The notes: a model not told the origin generated them from the sequence alone. 64,000 nt of DNA from Pannonibacter indicus (GCF_001418225.1 NZ_LIPT01000004.1:1-64000); one strand, 5' to 3'. Counted from the first letter of the stretch, positions 9,027 to 21,256 are shown. Numbers and translations: made by a program.

Positions 9027-10328
9027 ATGCTGAAGGATCAGGATCGGATCTTCACCAATATCTACGGCTTGCACGACTGGGGCCTTGAGGGCGCCCGCAA
9101 GCGTGGCCATTGGGACAACACCAAGGGGCTGATCGAAAAGGGCCGCGACTGGATCATCGAGGAGATGAAGAGTTCGGGGCTGCGCGGGCGCGGAGGCGCT
9201 GGCTTTCCGACCGGTCTCAAGTGGTCCTTTATGCCCAAGGCCAGCGACGGCCGCCCGTCCTATCTGGTGGTCAATGCGGACGAATCCGAGCCGGGCACCT
9301 GCAAGGACCGCGAGATCCTGCGCCACGACCCGCACACGCTGGTCGAGGGCTGCCTGATCGCCGGTTTCGCCATGGGCGCCATTGCCGCCTACATCTATGT
9401 GCGCGGCGAGTTCATCCGTGAGCGCGAGCGCCTGCAGGCTGCCATCGACCAGGCCTATGACGCCGGGCTGATCGGCAAGAATAACAAGAACGGCTACGAC
9501 TTCGACATCTACGTCCATCACGGCGCAGGTGCCTATATCTGCGGTGAAGAGACTGCGCTGCTCGAAAGCCTAGAGGGCAAGAAGGGCCAGCCGCGCCTGA
9601 AACCGCCGTTCCCGGCGAACGTCGGCCTCTATGGTTGCCCGACCACGGTGAACAACGTGGAATCGATCGCCGTTTCCCCGACGATCCTGCGCCGGGGCGC
9701 CTCCTGGTTCTCCGGTCTCGGCAAGCCGAACAATGCAGGCACGAAGCTGTTCTGCGTGTCCGGCCACGTCAACCGTCCCTGCACGGTCGAGGAGGAGCTG
9801 GGCATTCCGTTCAGCGAACTCATCGAGAAGCACTGCGGCGGCATTCGCGGTGGCTGGGACAATCTGCTGGCGGTGATCCCGGGCGGCTCGTCCGTTCCCT
9901 GCCTCACCGGCGAGCAGATCAAGGACACGGCGATGGACTTCGACACACTGCGCGGCCTCGGCTCCGGCCTCGGCACGGCGGCGGTGATCGTCATGGACAA
10001 GTCCACCGACATCATCAAGGCGATTGCGCGCCTGAGCTATTTCTACAAGCACGAGAGCTGCGGCCAGTGCACGCCGTGCCGTGAAGGCACCGGCTGGATG
10101 TGGCGCGTCATGGAGCGCATGGTCAAGGGCCAGTCCTCGCGCGAGGAAATCGACATGCTGTTCAACGTCACCAAGCAGGTGGAAGGTCACACGATCTGCG
10201 CCCTTGGCGATGCGGCAGCCTGGCCGATCCAGGGCCTGATCAAGAACTTCCGGCCTGTGATCGAGGCCCGCATTGACGACTACGTGGCCAAGACCAGGGC
10301 TCCCAAGGCCTTGGCCGCGGCAGAGTAA
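9027..10328 (+). CDS. nuoF: NADH-quinone oxidoreductase subunit F
   Basis: The 51-kDa NADH-binding subunit, where NADH is oxidised through FMN. The nucleotide-binding loop [13 protein letters not shown] is at 54-66. The 4Fe-4S cluster N3 ligands are C345, C348, C351 (ESCGQCTPC) and C391. 433 residues, normal length. Confidence 0.97.
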   Translation: MLKDQDRIFTNIYGLHDWGLEGARKRGHWDNTKGLIEKGRDWIIEEMKSSGLRGRGGAGFPTGLKWSFMPKASDGRPSYLVVNADESEPGTCKDREILRHDPHTLVEGCLIAGFAMGAIAAYIYVRGEFIRERERLQAAIDQAYDAGLIGKNNKNGYDFDIYVHHGAGAYICGEETALLESLEGKKGQPRLKPPFPANVGLYGCPTTVNNVESIAVSPTILRRGASWFSGLGKPNNAGTKLFCVSGHVNRPCTVEEELGIPFSELIEKHCGGIRGGWDNLLAVIPGGSSVPCLTGEQIKDTAMDFDTLRGLGSGLGTAAVIVMDKSTDIIKAIARLSYFYKHESCGQCTPCREGTGWMWRVMERMVKGQSSREEIDMLFNVTKQVEGHTICALGDAAAWPIQGLIKNFRPVIEARIDDYVAKTRAPKALAAAE

Positions 10329-10354
10329 CCGGGAACGGAATTCGGAGACAGGCG

Positions 10355-12424
10355 ATGACAAAGCTGATCATCGACGGCAAGGAAGTTGACGTTCCGGCAG
10401 ATTACACGCTGCTGCAGGCCTGCGAGGAAGCAGGCGCGGAAGTGCCGCGTTTCTGCTACCACGACCGGCTTTCGATTGCCGGCAACTGCCGCATGTGCCT
10501 TGTGGAAGTGAAGGGCGGGCCCCCGAAGCCGACCGCCTCCTGCGCCATGGGCGTGCGGGACCTCAGGCCCGGCCCGAACGGCGAACCGCCGGTGGTGCTG
10601 ACCAAGAGCCCGATGGTCAAGAAGGCCCGCGAAGGGGTGATGGAGTTCCTGCTCATCAACCACCCGCTGGACTGCCCGATCTGTGACCAGGGCGGCGAGT
10701 GCGACCTTCAGGACCAGGCCATGGCCTATGGTGTGGACAGTTCGCGCTTTGCCGAAAACAAGCGTGCTGTCGAGAACAAGCATCTCGGCCCGCTGGTCAA
10801 GACCATCATGACCCGCTGCATCCACTGCACGCGCTGCGTCCGTTTCACCACGGAAGTCTGCGGCGTTGCCGACATGGGCCTGATCGGCCGCGGCGAGGAT
10901 GCGGAGATCACCACCTATCTGGAAGCCGCGCTGTCCTCCGAAATGCAGGGCAACGTGGCCGACCTCTGCCCGGTGGGTGCGCTGACGCACAAGCCTTACG
11001 AATTCAATGCCCGTCCCTGGGAACTGGTGAAGACGGAAAGCGTCGACGTCATGGACGCGCTCGGCTCTGCCATCCGCGTCGACACCCGTGGCCGCGAAGT
11101 GATGCGCATCATGCCGCGCCTCAATGAAGAGGTGAACGAGGAGTGGATCTCGGACAAGTCCCGCTACATCTGGGACGGGCTGAAGACCCAGCGCCTCGAC
11201 CGGCCCTACGCCCGCAAGGATGGCAAGCTGGTTCCGGTGAGCTGGGGCGAAGCCTTCCAGATCATCGCGGACAAGGTGAAGGCCACCACCTCTGACAAGA
11301 TTGGCGCGCTCGCCGGCCAGCTGTCCAGCGTGGAAGAGATGTTTGCGCTGAAGAGCCTGATGGACAGCCTCGGTGTGAAGAACATCGACAGCCGTTTCCC
11401 CGGCTCGCCGCTGCATCCCAAGCATGGCCGCGCCAGCTATCTGTTCAACGCCACGGTTGCCGGGATCGACGAGGCCGATGCCATCGTTCTGATCGGCACT
11501 AACCCGCGCCTCGAAGCTCCGGTGCTCAACGCCCGTCTGCGCAAGCGCTGGGTCAAGGGCAAGGTCGAGATTTCCGTGATCGGCCAGAACGCCGATCTCA
11601 CCTATCCGGCCACCTACAAGGGCGCTGGCCCCGACACGCTGGCTTCGCTCATCGACGATGCGTCTTTCCTCGCCGGTGCGAAGAAGCCGCTCATCATCGT
11701 GGGTCAGGGCGCGATCAACCGTCCGGACGGGGCTGCGGTCCTGTCGCTGGCGGCCAAGCTCGCCCAGTCGCGCGGCGCGGTCCGGGAAGACTGGAACGGC
11801 TTCAGCGTCCTGCACACGGAAGCAGCCCAGGTTGGCGCGCTCGACATCGGCTTCGTGCCGGGTGAGGGCGGACTGTCCACCGGCCAGATCCTGGCTGAAA
11901 ACAGCCTCGACGTGCTGTTCCTGCTGGGCGTCGACGAGATCGAGATCCCGGCCGGTGCCTTTGTGGTCTATCAGGGCACACATGGGGACAAGGGCGCGCA
12001 CCGCGCCGACGTCATCCTGCCGGGGGCTGCCTATACCGAGAAGTCCGGCCTTTACGTGAACCTTGAAGGCCGCGTCCAGCTGGGCGACCGTGCCGGCTTC
12101 CCCCCGGGTGAAGCGCGTGAAGACTGGGCCATCCTGCGTGCCCTGTCTGCGGTTCTCGGCAAGGCTCTGCCGTTCGACAGCCTGGCGCAGCTGCGCGCCA
12201 AGCTCTTCGAGGCGTTCCCGCACATGGCGGCCATCGGCACCATCGCAGCCGGCAATCCGGCTGACGTGGAGGCTCTGGCCGGTCTTGGCGGCAAGACCAA
12301 CTCCGTCGCCTTCACCAACGTGATCAGCGACTTCTATCTGACGAACCCGATCGCCCGCGCGTCGAAGGTCATGGCGGAATGTTCCGCACTGGCCAAGTCG
12401 CGCCTGGCGGCGGCAGCGGAATAA
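10355..12424 (+). CDS. nuoG: NADH-quinone oxidoreductase subunit G
   Basis: The 75-kDa subunit that wires electrons from the NADH module towards NuoB. The N-terminal ferredoxin domain has [15 protein letters not shown], followed by [10 protein letters not shown] and [10 protein letters not shown] cluster motifs, then a molybdopterin-oxidoreductase-like domain that is structural in this family. 689 residues, the short alphaproteobacterial and mitochondrial form. Confidence 0.97.
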   Translation: MTKLIIDGKEVDVPADYTLLQACEEAGAEVPRFCYHDRLSIAGNCRMCLVEVKGGPPKPTASCAMGVRDLRPGPNGEPPVVLTKSPMVKKAREGVMEFLLINHPLDCPICDQGGECDLQDQAMAYGVDSSRFAENKRAVENKHLGPLVKTIMTRCIHCTRCVRFTTEVCGVADMGLIGRGEDAEITTYLEAALSSEMQGNVADLCPVGALTHKPYEFNARPWELVKTESVDVMDALGSAIRVDTRGREVMRIMPRLNEEVNEEWISDKSRYIWDGLKTQRLDRPYARKDGKLVPVSWGEAFQIIADKVKATTSDKIGALAGQLSSVEEMFALKSLMDSLGVKNIDSRFPGSPLHPKHGRASYLFNATVAGIDEADAIVLIGTNPRLEAPVLNARLRKRWVKGKVEISVIGQNADLTYPATYKGAGPDTLASLIDDASFLAGAKKPLIIVGQGAINRPDGAAVLSLAAKLAQSRGAVREDWNGFSVLHTEAAQVGALDIGFVPGEGGLSTGQILAENSLDVLFLLGVDEIEIPAGAFVVYQGTHGDKGAHRADVILPGAAYTEKSGLYVNLEGRVQLGDRAGFPPGEAREDWAILRALSAVLGKALPFDSLAQLRAKLFEAFPHMAAIGTIAAGNPADVEALAGLGGKTNSVAFTNVISDFYLTNPIARASKVMAECSALAKSRLAAAAE

Positions 12425-12440
12425 GGGGCAGGGGACAACG

Positions 12441-13490
12441 ATGTCGGAGTTTATGACGACCTACGGCTGGCCGTTCCTCTGGATGGCGTTCCAGAGCGTG
12501 CTGCTGATGGTGGTGCTCCTCGTGATCATCGCCTACATCCTCTATGCCGACCGCAAGATCTGGGCTGCCGTGCAGATCCGCCGGGGCCCGAACGTGGTTG
12601 GCCCCTGGGGGCTGCTGCAGTCCTTTGCCGACCTTCTGAAGTTCGTGCTGAAGGAGCCGGTCATTCCGGCGGGCTCCAACAAGGGCCTGTTCCTGCTGGC
12701 GCCGCTCCTCACCGTGCTTCTGGCGCTCAGCGCCTGGGCCGTGGTACCGGTGGCCGATGGCTGGGTGATTGCCGACATCAACGTGGGCATTCTCTATATC
12801 TTCGCCATCTCCTCGCTCGGCGTCTACGGCATCATCATCGGCGGCTGGGCCTCCAACTCGAAGTATCCCTTCCTGTCGGCCCTGCGCTCTGCCGCGCAGA
12901 TGGTGTCCTATGAAGTCTCCATCGGCCTCGTCATCGTCACCGTCCTGCTCTGCGCCGGTTCGCTGAACCTGACGGAGATCGTCAATTCCCAGAAGACGGG
13001 TCTGGCGACGGCCGTTGGTCTGCCCTGGCTGTCGATCCTGAACTGGTACTGGCTGCCGCTGCTGCCGATGTTCGTGGTGTTCTTCATTTCGGCCCTGGCC
13101 GAGACGAACCGCCCGCCCTTCGATCTGGCGGAAGCAGAGTCGGAACTCGTGGCCGGTTTCATGGTGGAATATGGCTCCACCCCGTACATGATGTTCATGC
13201 TCGGCGAGTATGTGTCGATTGCGCTGATGTGCGCGATGATGACCATCCTGTTCATGGGCGGCTGGCTGCCGCCGGTGGATGCGGCTCCCTTCACCTGGGT
13301 GCCGGGCTTCGTCTGGTTCCTGCTGAAGTCGCTGCTTGTCTTCTTCATGTTCGCCATGGTGAAGGCAATGGTCCCGCGCTACCGCTACGACCAGCTGATG
13401 CGTCTGGGCTGGAAGGTCTTCCTGCCGCTGTCGCTGATCATGGTTGTGGCTGTCGCCGGCGTTCTGCAGGTGATGGGCTGGGCCCCGTAA
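12441..13490 (+). CDS. nuoH: NADH-quinone oxidoreductase subunit H
   Basis: Membrane subunit that forms the quinone tunnel beside NuoB and NuoD, 349 residues with about eight helices. Family blocks include [19 protein letters not shown] and the loop [20 protein letters not shown]. Followed after 4 nt by a small membrane protein gene. Confidence 0.97.
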   Translation: MSEFMTTYGWPFLWMAFQSVLLMVVLLVIIAYILYADRKIWAAVQIRRGPNVVGPWGLLQSFADLLKFVLKEPVIPAGSNKGLFLLAPLLTVLLALSAWAVVPVADGWVIADINVGILYIFAISSLGVYGIIIGGWASNSKYPFLSALRSAAQMVSYEVSIGLVIVTVLLCAGSLNLTEIVNSQKTGLATAVGLPWLSILNWYWLPLLPMFVVFFISALAETNRPPFDLAEAESELVAGFMVEYGSTPYMMFMLGEYVSIALMCAMMTILFMGGWLPPVDAAPFTWVPGFVWFLLKSLLVFFMFAMVKAMVPRYRYDQLMRLGWKVFLPLSLIMVVAVAGVLQVMGWAP

Positions 13491-13494
13491 GGCC

Positions 13495-13725
13495 ATGGAT
13501 ATTTCCGTCGCCGGGTTGATTGGCGCAGCCATCGGGTTGTACATCGGCTGGCTCGACTACGGCATCCTGAACGGGCTGCTGTCGGCGGTGGTCGAAAAGA
13601 ACAAGCGCAAGGGCGGCGGATGGGCCGTACGGTTCGAGCCAGTCCTGCGCAAACTGGTTTTCATTCTTCCGGTCACCCTCTTTCCGGTGATCGGGTATCT
13701 GGCCGCGTTTCAGCTCGTGGGCTGA
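13495..13725 (+). CDS. Small two-helix membrane protein between nuoH and nuoI
   Basis: 76 residues, family not recognised. Helix 1 (about 6-30) is glycine-rich ([19 protein letters not shown]), then a short basic loop (KNKRKGGG), then helix 2 (about 53-75). The small gap on each side (4 nt after nuoH, 28 nt before nuoI) makes it part of the nuo transcript. It might be a lineage-specific accessory or assembly subunit of complex I, or a passenger. Coding bias resembles its neighbours, so I consider it real. Confidence 0.75.
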   Translation: MDISVAGLIGAAIGLYIGWLDYGILNGLLSAVVEKNKRKGGGWAVRFEPVLRKLVFILPVTLFPVIGYLAAFQLVG

Positions 13726-13753
13726 GCGGCAGGAAGGCAAAGAGGCTCTGGCG

Positions 13754-14242
13754 ATGGGACTTGATCAGGCCATAAAGTCGCTGTTCTTGAAGGAGTTCGT
13801 ATCGGCGTTCTTTCTCGCGATGCGCTATTTCTTCAAGCCGAAGCCGACTGTGAACTACCCCTTCGAGAAGGGGCCAGTGAGCCCGCGTTTCCGTGGCGAG
13901 CATGCCCTGCGGCGCTATCCCAACGGGGAAGAGCGCTGCATCGCCTGCAAGCTGTGCGAAGCCATCTGCCCGGCGCAGGCAATCACAATCGAAGCCGGCC
14001 CGCGCCGCAACGATGGCACACGCCGCACCACCCGTTATGACATTGACATGGTCAAGTGCATCTACTGCGGCTTCTGCCAGGAGGCCTGCCCGGTGGATGC
14101 CATCGTCGAGGGCCCGAACTTCGAGTTCGCCACCGAGACGCGCGAAGAGCTCTACTACTCCAAGGAAAAGCTGCTCGCGAACGGCGACCGGTGGGAGCGG
14201 GAGATTGCCCGCAACATCGCAATGGATGCGCCCTACCGCTGA
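13754..14242 (+). CDS. nuoI: NADH-quinone oxidoreductase subunit I
   Basis: Peripheral 8-iron ferredoxin-like subunit holding clusters N6a and N6b. Two complete motifs are visible: C62-C65-C68-C72 ([12 protein letters not shown]) and C102-C105-C108-C112 ([12 protein letters not shown]). 162 residues, standard length. A 129-nt spacer separates it from nuoJ. Confidence 0.97.
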   Translation: MGLDQAIKSLFLKEFVSAFFLAMRYFFKPKPTVNYPFEKGPVSPRFRGEHALRRYPNGEERCIACKLCEAICPAQAITIEAGPRRNDGTRRTTRYDIDMVKCIYCGFCQEACPVDAIVEGPNFEFATETREELYYSKEKLLANGDRWEREIARNIAMDAPYR

Positions 14243-14371
14243 GGCGGCAGGCACAAGAAACAAGACCCCTGACCGCCGTATCAGACGGGCAGGGGATGCG
14301 CGGAACCAGCCGGCCGGCGGGGGACGCAAGAATGAGCCAAAGGCAAGAGCCCGAGACAGGCAGGTCCTGAC

Positions 14372-14986
14372 ATGATCCTGAAAGCCCTCTTCTTCTATCT
14401 GTTTGCCGGAGTGACCGTGGCATCTGCCTTTATGGTCATCTCGTCGCGCAATCCGGTGCACTCGGTGCTGTTCCTCATTCTGGCCTTCGTCAATTCGGCT
14501 GGTCTGTTCATCCTTCTGGGGGCCGAGTATCTCGCCATGCTGCTGATCGTCGTCTATGTCGGCGCGGTGGCGGTGCTCTTCCTCTTCGTGGTGATGATGC
14601 TGGACGTCGATTTCGTCGAGCTGCGGCAGGGCTTCCTGCAGTACATGCCGGTCGGCGCGCTGGTCGGGCTCATCCTGCTGGTCGAGCTGCTGATGGGCGT
14701 TGGCGCCTGGGTGATCGCGCCGGACCTGCTGGGCCATGGCTCACAGCCGATCCCGCCGCTTGATCAGGTGTCCAACATCGAGGCCATCGGCCAGGTACTC
14801 TACACCAAGTACATCTTCTTCTTCCAGGTTGCCGGGCTTGTGCTGCTGGTGGCGATGATCGGGGCCATCGTCCTGACACTCCGCCACCGTGAGGGCATCA
14901 AGCGCCAGAGCGTTCCGGCGCAGGTTGCGCGCAACAAGGCGTCGGCCATCGAGATCCGCAAGGTCGAGCCGGGCAAGGGTATTTGA
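14372..14986 (+). CDS. nuoJ: NADH-quinone oxidoreductase subunit J
   Basis: Membrane subunit (ND6 homologue), 204 residues with five predicted helices. The signature SSRNPVHSVLFLILAFVNSA and the helix containing YVGAVAVLFLFVVMMLD are conserved. Confidence 0.96.
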   Translation: MILKALFFYLFAGVTVASAFMVISSRNPVHSVLFLILAFVNSAGLFILLGAEYLAMLLIVVYVGAVAVLFLFVVMMLDVDFVELRQGFLQYMPVGALVGLILLVELLMGVGAWVIAPDLLGHGSQPIPPLDQVSNIEAIGQVLYTKYIFFFQVAGLVLLVAMIGAIVLTLRHREGIKRQSVPAQVARNKASAIEIRKVEPGKGI

Positions 14987-15009
14987 CGCGGGAAACCGCA
15001 GTTTTAAAC

Positions 15010-15042
15010 CCGGGCAGGGGCATCTGATGCTCTTCTGCCCGG
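15010..15042 (+). other. Stem-loop between nuoJ and nuoK
   Basis: Outer stem CCGGGCAG (15010-15017) with CTGCCCGG (15035-15042). Inside it, GGGCAT pairs with ATGCTC (one G-U) around a CTG loop. There is no T-tract, so it is more likely a processing or stability element than a terminator. Confidence 0.55.
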
Positions 15043-15076
15043 ATCGGGGTAAACGAGGGAGCACTGCGAGGCGCCC

Positions 15077-15385
15077 ATGGAAATCGGTCTGTCGCACTAT
15101 CTGTCGGTCGCGGCCATCCTGTTCACGATCGGGATCTTCGGGATCTTTCTGAACAGGAAAAACGTGATTGTCATCCTGATGTCGGTGGAGCTGCTGCTCC
15201 TCGCCGTCAACATCAACTTTGTCGCCTTCTCCACACACCTGGGCGATCTCATGGGCCAGATTTTCACCATGCTGGTTCTGACCGTGGCAGCCGCTGAGGC
15301 TGCCATCGGCCTCGCCATTCTGGTCGTGTTCCACCGCAACCGCGGCTCCATTGCCGTGGAAGACATCAATGCGATGAAGGGGTAA
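15077..15385 (+). CDS. nuoK: NADH-quinone oxidoreductase subunit K
   Basis: Small membrane subunit (ND4L homologue), 102 residues and three helices. The buried glutamates of the proton path are present in [17 protein letters not shown] and in the helix around [15 protein letters not shown]. Seven nt before nuoL. Confidence 0.97.
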   Translation: MEIGLSHYLSVAAILFTIGIFGIFLNRKNVIVILMSVELLLLAVNINFVAFSTHLGDLMGQIFTMLVLTVAAAEAAIGLAILVVFHRNRGSIAVEDINAMKG

Positions 15386-15392
15386 CGGACGG

Positions 15393-17423
15393 ATGTTGTA
15401 TTCAGCGATCGTCTTCCTGCCCCTGATTGGCTTCCTGATTGCCGGTCTCTTCGGGCGTGTGATCGGGCATACGGCCAGCGAGTACATCACCAGCGGTCTG
15501 GTGATCGTCTCGGCCGTGCTGTCCTGGATTGCCTTCTTCACCATCGGCTACGGCGAAACGGCGCTTGTCGAGGTCGAGGTCCTGCGCTGGATCTCTTCCG
15601 GCGCGCTCAATGTCGCCTGGTCGCTGCGCATCGACACGCTCACCGTGGTGATGCTGGTGGTGGTGAACACGGTGTCGGCTCTCGTGCATGTCTATTCCAT
15701 TGGCTACATGCACCACGACCCGCACCGCTCGCGCTTCTTTGCCTATCTGTCGCTCTTCACCTTCGCCATGCTGTCGCTGGTGACGTCGAACAACCTGCTG
15801 CAGATGTTCTTCGGCTGGGAAGGCGTGGGCGTGGCCTCGTACCTGCTCATCGGTTTCTGGTACAAGAAGCCTTCGGCCAATGCGGCGGCCATGAAGGCCT
15901 TCGTCGTCAACCGCGTTGGTGACTTCGGCTTTGCCCTCGGCATCTTCGGCGTCTTCATGATGTTCGGCACCATCAACCTGCCGGAGATCTTCGCCAACGC
16001 TCAGGCCGTCGTTGGTGGCCACGGGGCAGAGGGCGCTGACCACGGCGCGGCCGTGCTTAACTTCCTCGGCCATCCGCTCGATGCCCATACGGCGATGACG
16101 GTTGTCTGCCTGCTGCTGTTCATGGGGGCCATGGGCAAGTCGGCGCAGTTCCTGCTGCATACCTGGCTGCCGGACGCGATGGAAGGCCCGACCCCGGTGT
16201 CGGCCCTCATTCACGCCGCCACGATGGTGACCGCGGGTGTCTTCATGGTCGCCCGCCTGTCGCCCCTGTTCGAGCTGTCCCATACGGCGCTGACGGTTGT
16301 CACTTTCTTCGGTGCCACGACTGCCTTCTTCGCGGCAACGGTCGGCCTCGTGCAGAACGACATCAAGCGCGTGATCGCCTATTCGACCTGCTCGCAGCTC
16401 GGCTACATGTTTGTGGCGCTCGGCGTCGGTGCCTATTCGATCGCCGTGTTCCATCTGTTCACGCATGCCTTCTTCAAGGCGCTGCTGTTCCTCTGTGCCG
16501 GTTCGGTCATCCATGCGGTGTCGGACGAGCAGGACATGCGCAAGATGGGCGGCCTGCGCAAGCACATCCCGTTCACCTACTGGACCATGTTCATCGGCAC
16601 GCTCGCCCTCACGGGGGTCGGCATTCCGCTCACGCACATTGGTCTGGCCGGCTTCCTGTCCAAGGATCTGGTGATCGAAGCTGCTTATGCCGCTTCGTCG
16701 GGTGAGCATGCCAATGCCTTCGCGCTCTACGGCTTCTGGATGACGGTGGTGGCCGCTGGCCTGACCTCTTTCTACTCCTGGCGCCTGACCTTCATGACTT
16801 TCCACGGCAAGCCGCGGGCTCCGGTGGATGTGATGAAGCACGTGCATGAATCCCCGATGGTGATGCTGGCTCCGCTCTTCATCCTGTCCATCGGTGCTGT
16901 TCTGGCCGGTATGGTGTTCTACAGCCAGTTTGCCGGCGAGGGCTACGATGCCTTCTGGAAGGGTGCGCTGTTCACCGGCGCCGAGAACCACATCCTGCAT
17001 GCCATTCATGAGGTGCCGAAGTGGGTCAAGGTCTCGCCCTTCGTCATGATGGTGCTTGGCCTCGCGACCGCCTGGTACTTCTACATCCGCTCGCCCGAGA
17101 CGCCCAAGCGCCTGGCTGCCGAGCATGAGGGCCTCTACAAGTTCCTGCTGAACAAGTGGTACTTCGACGAGCTCTACAACATCATCTTCGTGCGTCCGGC
17201 CATGTGGACCGGCCGCCAGCTCTGGAAGAAGGGTGATGGCAAGGTCATCGATGGCTACGGTCCCGATGGTGTTGCCGCCCGTGTCCAGAATGTCACGTCC
17301 TGGGTCGTGCGCCTGCAGACCGGATATCTCTACCACTATGCTTTTGCGATGCTGATCGGTGTGGCGGCGCTCGTCACCTGGTCGATGTTCACCGGCGTTT
17401 TGACCGGCGGGGGAGCGCACTGA
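15393..17423 (+). CDS. nuoL: NADH-quinone oxidoreductase subunit L
   Basis: Distal proton-pumping antiporter-like subunit (ND5 homologue), 676 residues. It has the conserved blocks [18 protein letters not shown] and [20 protein letters not shown], the broken-helix pumping core and the long C-terminal lateral helix region. Its TGA overlaps the ATG of nuoM by one base. Confidence 0.97.
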   Translation: MLYSAIVFLPLIGFLIAGLFGRVIGHTASEYITSGLVIVSAVLSWIAFFTIGYGETALVEVEVLRWISSGALNVAWSLRIDTLTVVMLVVVNTVSALVHVYSIGYMHHDPHRSRFFAYLSLFTFAMLSLVTSNNLLQMFFGWEGVGVASYLLIGFWYKKPSANAAAMKAFVVNRVGDFGFALGIFGVFMMFGTINLPEIFANAQAVVGGHGAEGADHGAAVLNFLGHPLDAHTAMTVVCLLLFMGAMGKSAQFLLHTWLPDAMEGPTPVSALIHAATMVTAGVFMVARLSPLFELSHTALTVVTFFGATTAFFAATVGLVQNDIKRVIAYSTCSQLGYMFVALGVGAYSIAVFHLFTHAFFKALLFLCAGSVIHAVSDEQDMRKMGGLRKHIPFTYWTMFIGTLALTGVGIPLTHIGLAGFLSKDLVIEAAYAASSGEHANAFALYGFWMTVVAAGLTSFYSWRLTFMTFHGKPRAPVDVMKHVHESPMVMLAPLFILSIGAVLAGMVFYSQFAGEGYDAFWKGALFTGAENHILHAIHEVPKWVKVSPFVMMVLGLATAWYFYIRSPETPKRLAAEHEGLYKFLLNKWYFDELYNIIFVRPAMWTGRQLWKKGDGKVIDGYGPDGVAARVQNVTSWVVRLQTGYLYHYAFAMLIGVAALVTWSMFTGVLTGGGAH

Positions 17424-18958
17424 TGATCGATTGGCCGATCCTGACACTGACCACATTCCTGCCGCTGGCAGGTGTGCTGGCCATTCTCCTGGTGCCGGGA
17501 GATGATGACGGAGCAAAGCGCAACATCCGCATGGTTGCGCTGGTCACCACCATTTTCACCTTCATCCTGTCGCTGTTCATCTGGGGCGCCTTCGACTACG
17601 CCAACCCGGGCTTCCAGTTTGTCGAAAGCAAGGAATGGCTCGGCGGCAACATCGGCTACCGGATGGGCGTCGATGGCATTTCGATGCTCTTCGTCATCCT
17701 GACGACGTTCCTCATGCCCTTCTGCATCCTTGCTTCATGGGAGAGTGTGCAGAAGCGCGTGAAGGAGTACATGATCGCGTTCCTCATTCTGGAAACGATG
17801 ATGATCGGCGTGTTCTGCGCGCTGGATCTGGTGCTCTTCTACGTCTTCTTCGAGGCGAGCCTGCTGCCGATGTTCCTCATCATCGGCGTGTGGGGCGGCA
17901 AGCGCCGCGTCTATGCCAGCTACAAGTTCTTCCTCTACACGCTGCTCGGCTCCGTGCTGATGCTGGTGGCCATCATGTCCATGTACTGGACGGCCGGCAC
18001 CACAGACATCGCAGCCCTGATGCGCCATCCCTTCGCGGAGAATGCACAGACATGGCTATGGCTCGCCTTCTTCGCCAGTTTCGCTGTGAAGATGCCGATG
18101 TGGCCTGTGCATACCTGGCTGCCGGACGCCCACGTGGAAGCGCCGACCGCCGGTTCCGTGATCCTGGCCGGCGTGCTGCTGAAGATGGGCGGCTACGGCT
18201 TCCTGCGCTTCTCGCTGCCGATGTTCCCGCTGGCGAGCGAAATGTTTGCCCCGCTGGTGTTCACCCTGTCTGTCGTCGCCATCATCTACACTTCGCTGGT
18301 GGCGCTGGCTCAGGAAGACATCAAGAAGCTGATTGCCTATTCGTCCGTTGCACACATGGGTTATGTCACCATGGGCGTGTTCGCGATGAACATGCAGGGC
18401 GTGCAGGGTGCCATCTTCCAGATGCTGTCACATGGTATCGTCTCCGGCGCGCTCTTCCTCTGCGTCGGCGTGATCTATGACCGGATGCACACCCGCGAGA
18501 TTTCGGCCTATGGCGGCCTTGTCAACCGGATGCCGGTCTATGCGGTGATCTTCCTGATCCTGACCATGGCCAATGTCGGCCTGCCGGGCACCAGCGGTTT
18601 CGTCGGTGAAATCCTGACGCTGATGGGTGCCTTCGAGGCCAACACCTGGGTTGCCTTCTTCGCAGCCACCGGCGTGATCCTCTCGGCGGCTTATGCGCTC
18701 TACCTCTACCGCCGCGTTGTCTTCGGCGCGCTGGACAAGGAGAGCCTGAAGTCGATCCTCGATCTCGACCTCCGCGAGAAGGTGCTTCTGGTGCCGCTCG
18801 TCGTTCTGATCATCTTCTTCGGCTTCTATCCGTCGCCGGTTCTGGATGTGACGGCGGCGTCGGTGGAAGCCCTGATCACCAATTACAATGCAGCCATCGA
18901 GGCGGCTGGCCCGGCGCAGCAGGCACATGTTCCCGCTGCCGCCCATGCCAGCCACTGA
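17423..18958 (+). CDS. nuoM: NADH-quinone oxidoreductase subunit M
   Basis: Proton-pumping membrane subunit (ND4 homologue), 511 residues, about 14 helices. It has [17 protein letters not shown] with the key glutamate and [20 protein letters not shown]. Translationally coupled to nuoL through a TGATG overlap. Confidence 0.97.
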   Translation: MIDWPILTLTTFLPLAGVLAILLVPGDDDGAKRNIRMVALVTTIFTFILSLFIWGAFDYANPGFQFVESKEWLGGNIGYRMGVDGISMLFVILTTFLMPFCILASWESVQKRVKEYMIAFLILETMMIGVFCALDLVLFYVFFEASLLPMFLIIGVWGGKRRVYASYKFFLYTLLGSVLMLVAIMSMYWTAGTTDIAALMRHPFAENAQTWLWLAFFASFAVKMPMWPVHTWLPDAHVEAPTAGSVILAGVLLKMGGYGFLRFSLPMFPLASEMFAPLVFTLSVVAIIYTSLVALAQEDIKKLIAYSSVAHMGYVTMGVFAMNMQGVQGAIFQMLSHGIVSGALFLCVGVIYDRMHTREISAYGGLVNRMPVYAVIFLILTMANVGLPGTSGFVGEILTLMGAFEANTWVAFFAATGVILSAAYALYLYRRVVFGALDKESLKSILDLDLREKVLLVPLVVLIIFFGFYPSPVLDVTAASVEALITNYNAAIEAAGPAQQAHVPAAAHASH

Positions 18959-18984
18959 TCCCGACTGGACGAAAGACGCGCGCA

Positions 18985-20427
18985 ATGTCTGAAACCACTC
19001 AATTGCCCGACCTTCTGCCCGTACTGCCGGAGATCTTCCTCTCTGCGGGTGGCCTCGTGCTGCTGATGATTGGCGCCTTTGGCGGCAAGAAAATCAGCTT
19101 CCTCGTCAATGGCATGGCCATGGGCCTCGTCGCGGCGGCAGCGCTCTTCGTGCTGCCCTACGGCGCCCAGCTCGGGACGACCTTCCACGGCGCCTTCATT
19201 CTGGACGGTTTTGCCTTCTACATGAAGCAGCTGGTGCTGATCGGCTCGTTCTTCGCCATCGCCATGTCCTGGGCCTATGCCAAGAGCCAGTCCTTCGACC
19301 GGTTCGAGTATCCGGTGCTGATCCTCCTGGCCAGCGTCGGCATGATGCTGATGCTCTCGGCCAATGACATGATCGCCCTTTACCTTGGCCTCGAGCTGCA
19401 GAGCCTGTCGCTCTACGTGGTGGCTGCGATCAACCGGGACTCCGTGCGCTCCACGGAAGCCGGCCTCAAGTACTTCGTGCTGGGTGCCCTGTCCTCGGGC
19501 ATGCTGCTCTACGGTATCTCGCTGGTCTATGGCTTCACCGGCCATGTCGGCTTCCCGGAAATTGCAGCGGTGCTGACGAAGGAGGGTGCGTCCATCGGTC
19601 TCGTCTTCGGCCTCGTCTTCATGCTTGCTGGCCTTGCCTTCAAGATTTCGGCCGTGCCGTTCCACATGTGGACGCCGGACGTCTATGAAGGCGCGCCGAC
19701 GCCGGTCACCGCCTTCTTTGCGGCCGCTCCCAAGGTTGCGGCCATGGGCCTTCTGGTGCGCGTCGTCATCGACGTGTTCCAGCCGGTTGCCCATGACTGG
19801 CAGCAGATCGTGGTCTTCGTCTCCATCGCCTCCATGGTGCTGGGTGCCTTTGCCGCCATCGGCCAGACCAACATCAAGCGCCTGATGGCCTATTCCTCCA
19901 TCGGCCACATGGGCTATGCGCTCGCCGGCCTTGCCTCCGGCACAGAACAGGGTGTGATGGGCGTCATCGTCTACATGACCGCCTATCTGGTCATGACCCT
20001 CGGCGCCTTCGCCTGCATCCTCTCCATGCGCCGCAAGTCGGGCATGGTGGAAGAGATCAGCGAGTTGTCCGGCCTGTGGAAGTCCAATCTGCCGATGGCG
20101 ATCCTGCTCGCCTGCATCATGTGGTCGCTGGCCGGTCTGCCGCCCTTCATCGGGTTCTTTGCCAAGTGGTACGTGTTCTCGGCCGCTGTCGAGGCTGGGC
20201 TCTATCCGCTGGCGATCATCGGTGTCGTCGCTTCGGTGGTGGGGGCCTACTACTACCTGCGCGTCATCAAGGTGATGTTCTTTGATGAGCCGGCCGAGAA
20301 GTTCGAGCCGATGCCGGTGGAACTGCGGGTCGTGCTGGGCCTGTCCAGCATCGGTGTGCTGTTCTTCTTTGCCGGTGTGTCGAGCTTCATTCCGATCGCC
20401 ACGGCGGCGGCCAAGAGCCTGTTCTGA
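18985..20427 (+). CDS. nuoN: NADH-quinone oxidoreductase subunit N
   Basis: Third antiporter-like subunit (ND2 homologue), 480 residues. Typical blocks are [20 protein letters not shown] and [20 protein letters not shown]. Last complex I gene; the biotin ligase gene follows after 5 nt, so the transcript probably continues. Confidence 0.97.
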   Translation: MSETTQLPDLLPVLPEIFLSAGGLVLLMIGAFGGKKISFLVNGMAMGLVAAAALFVLPYGAQLGTTFHGAFILDGFAFYMKQLVLIGSFFAIAMSWAYAKSQSFDRFEYPVLILLASVGMMLMLSANDMIALYLGLELQSLSLYVVAAINRDSVRSTEAGLKYFVLGALSSGMLLYGISLVYGFTGHVGFPEIAAVLTKEGASIGLVFGLVFMLAGLAFKISAVPFHMWTPDVYEGAPTPVTAFFAAAPKVAAMGLLVRVVIDVFQPVAHDWQQIVVFVSIASMVLGAFAAIGQTNIKRLMAYSSIGHMGYALAGLASGTEQGVMGVIVYMTAYLVMTLGAFACILSMRRKSGMVEEISELSGLWKSNLPMAILLACIMWSLAGLPPFIGFFAKWYVFSAAVEAGLYPLAIIGVVASVVGAYYYLRVIKVMFFDEPAEKFEPMPVELRVVLGLSSIGVLFFFAGVSSFIPIATAAAKSLF

Positions 20428-20432
20428 GCCTT

Positions 20433-21209
20433 ATGAGCGGGACATTGCAAGAATTTGGCCCGGTGCCTTGCGCACCGGGCTTCCGTTTTGAAAGGCACTC
20501 AGCGCTGGAGTCCACCAACACCCGCGCCATGGAACTGGGCCGGGCAGGGGAGGTGGGCGGCCTGTGGGTGCTGGCGGATGTGCAGACCGGCGGACGTGGA
20601 CGGCGCGGCCGGGCCTGGGTGTCGCCGAAGGGCAACCTCTTCGCCTCGGTGCTGCTGATCGATCCGGGCCCGCGCGACCGGCTGGGCGAACTGCCCATGG
20701 TGGCCGCCGTTGCGCTGGCCGAGGCGGTGGACCGGGCGGTCGGCTCTATCGGCCTTGCACGGCTGAAGTGGCCGAATGACCTTCTGGTGGATGGCGGCAA
20801 ACTGTCCGGCATCCTTCTGGAAGCTCAGCCGCTCAGCGGTGGCCGCACCGGGGTCGTCTGCGGCTTCGGTGTCAATGTGGCGGCTCATCCGCAGATCGAG
20901 GCCTATGCCACGACGGATCTGACCGTGCTTGGCTTCCGCGTTTCGGCGCAAGTGATGTTCGAGAGGCTGGCGGAACAGTTCGCTCTCTGGCTCGGCCACT
21001 GGCAGCGCGATGGTTTTGATCCGGTGCGGGATGCCTGGATGAAACGGGCGCTGCGGCTGGGCGAGAAGATTGCCGTGCGCATGGGGGAAGAGCTGATAGA
21101 AGGCCGCTTTGCCGAAATCGATACGCGCGGCCAGATGGTTCTCGTGCTTGGCAACGGCAGCAAAAAAACAATTTCGGCCGGAGATGTTTTCTTCGGAAAC
21201 ATTGGTTGA
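20433..21209 (+). CDS. birA: Biotin--[acetyl-CoA-carboxylase] ligase
   Basis: Attaches biotin, through biotinyl-AMP, to carboxylase carrier proteins. The biotin-binding loop GGRGRRGRAW is near residue 53 and KWPNDLLVDGGKLSGIL near 109. At 258 residues it lacks the N-terminal DNA-binding domain of E. coli BirA, so it is a catalytic-only type with no repressor role. Its position after nuoN is common in related bacteria. Confidence 0.94.
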   Translation: MSGTLQEFGPVPCAPGFRFERHSALESTNTRAMELGRAGEVGGLWVLADVQTGGRGRRGRAWVSPKGNLFASVLLIDPGPRDRLGELPMVAAVALAEAVDRAVGSIGLARLKWPNDLLVDGGKLSGILLEAQPLSGGRTGVVCGFGVNVAAHPQIEAYATTDLTVLGFRVSAQVMFERLAEQFALWLGHWQRDGFDPVRDAWMKRALRLGEKIAVRMGEELIEGRFAEIDTRGQMVLVLGNGSKKTISAGDVFFGNIG

Positions 21210-21256
21210 CCGCACCGCAGAGACGGGCGGACATGAATATGCAAGGAGCACACCGT

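Noticed and set aside
14296-14370. A 24-codon ORF ending 1 nt before nuoJ, possible leader peptide
   Set aside because: Weak ribosome site and no codon pattern linked to control; translational coupling cannot be argued from sequence alone.
15402-17516. 704-codon minus-strand frame opposite nuoL
   Set aside because: Same reason: a high-GC shadow with repetitive H/E/R/Q composition, opposite a clear complex I gene.
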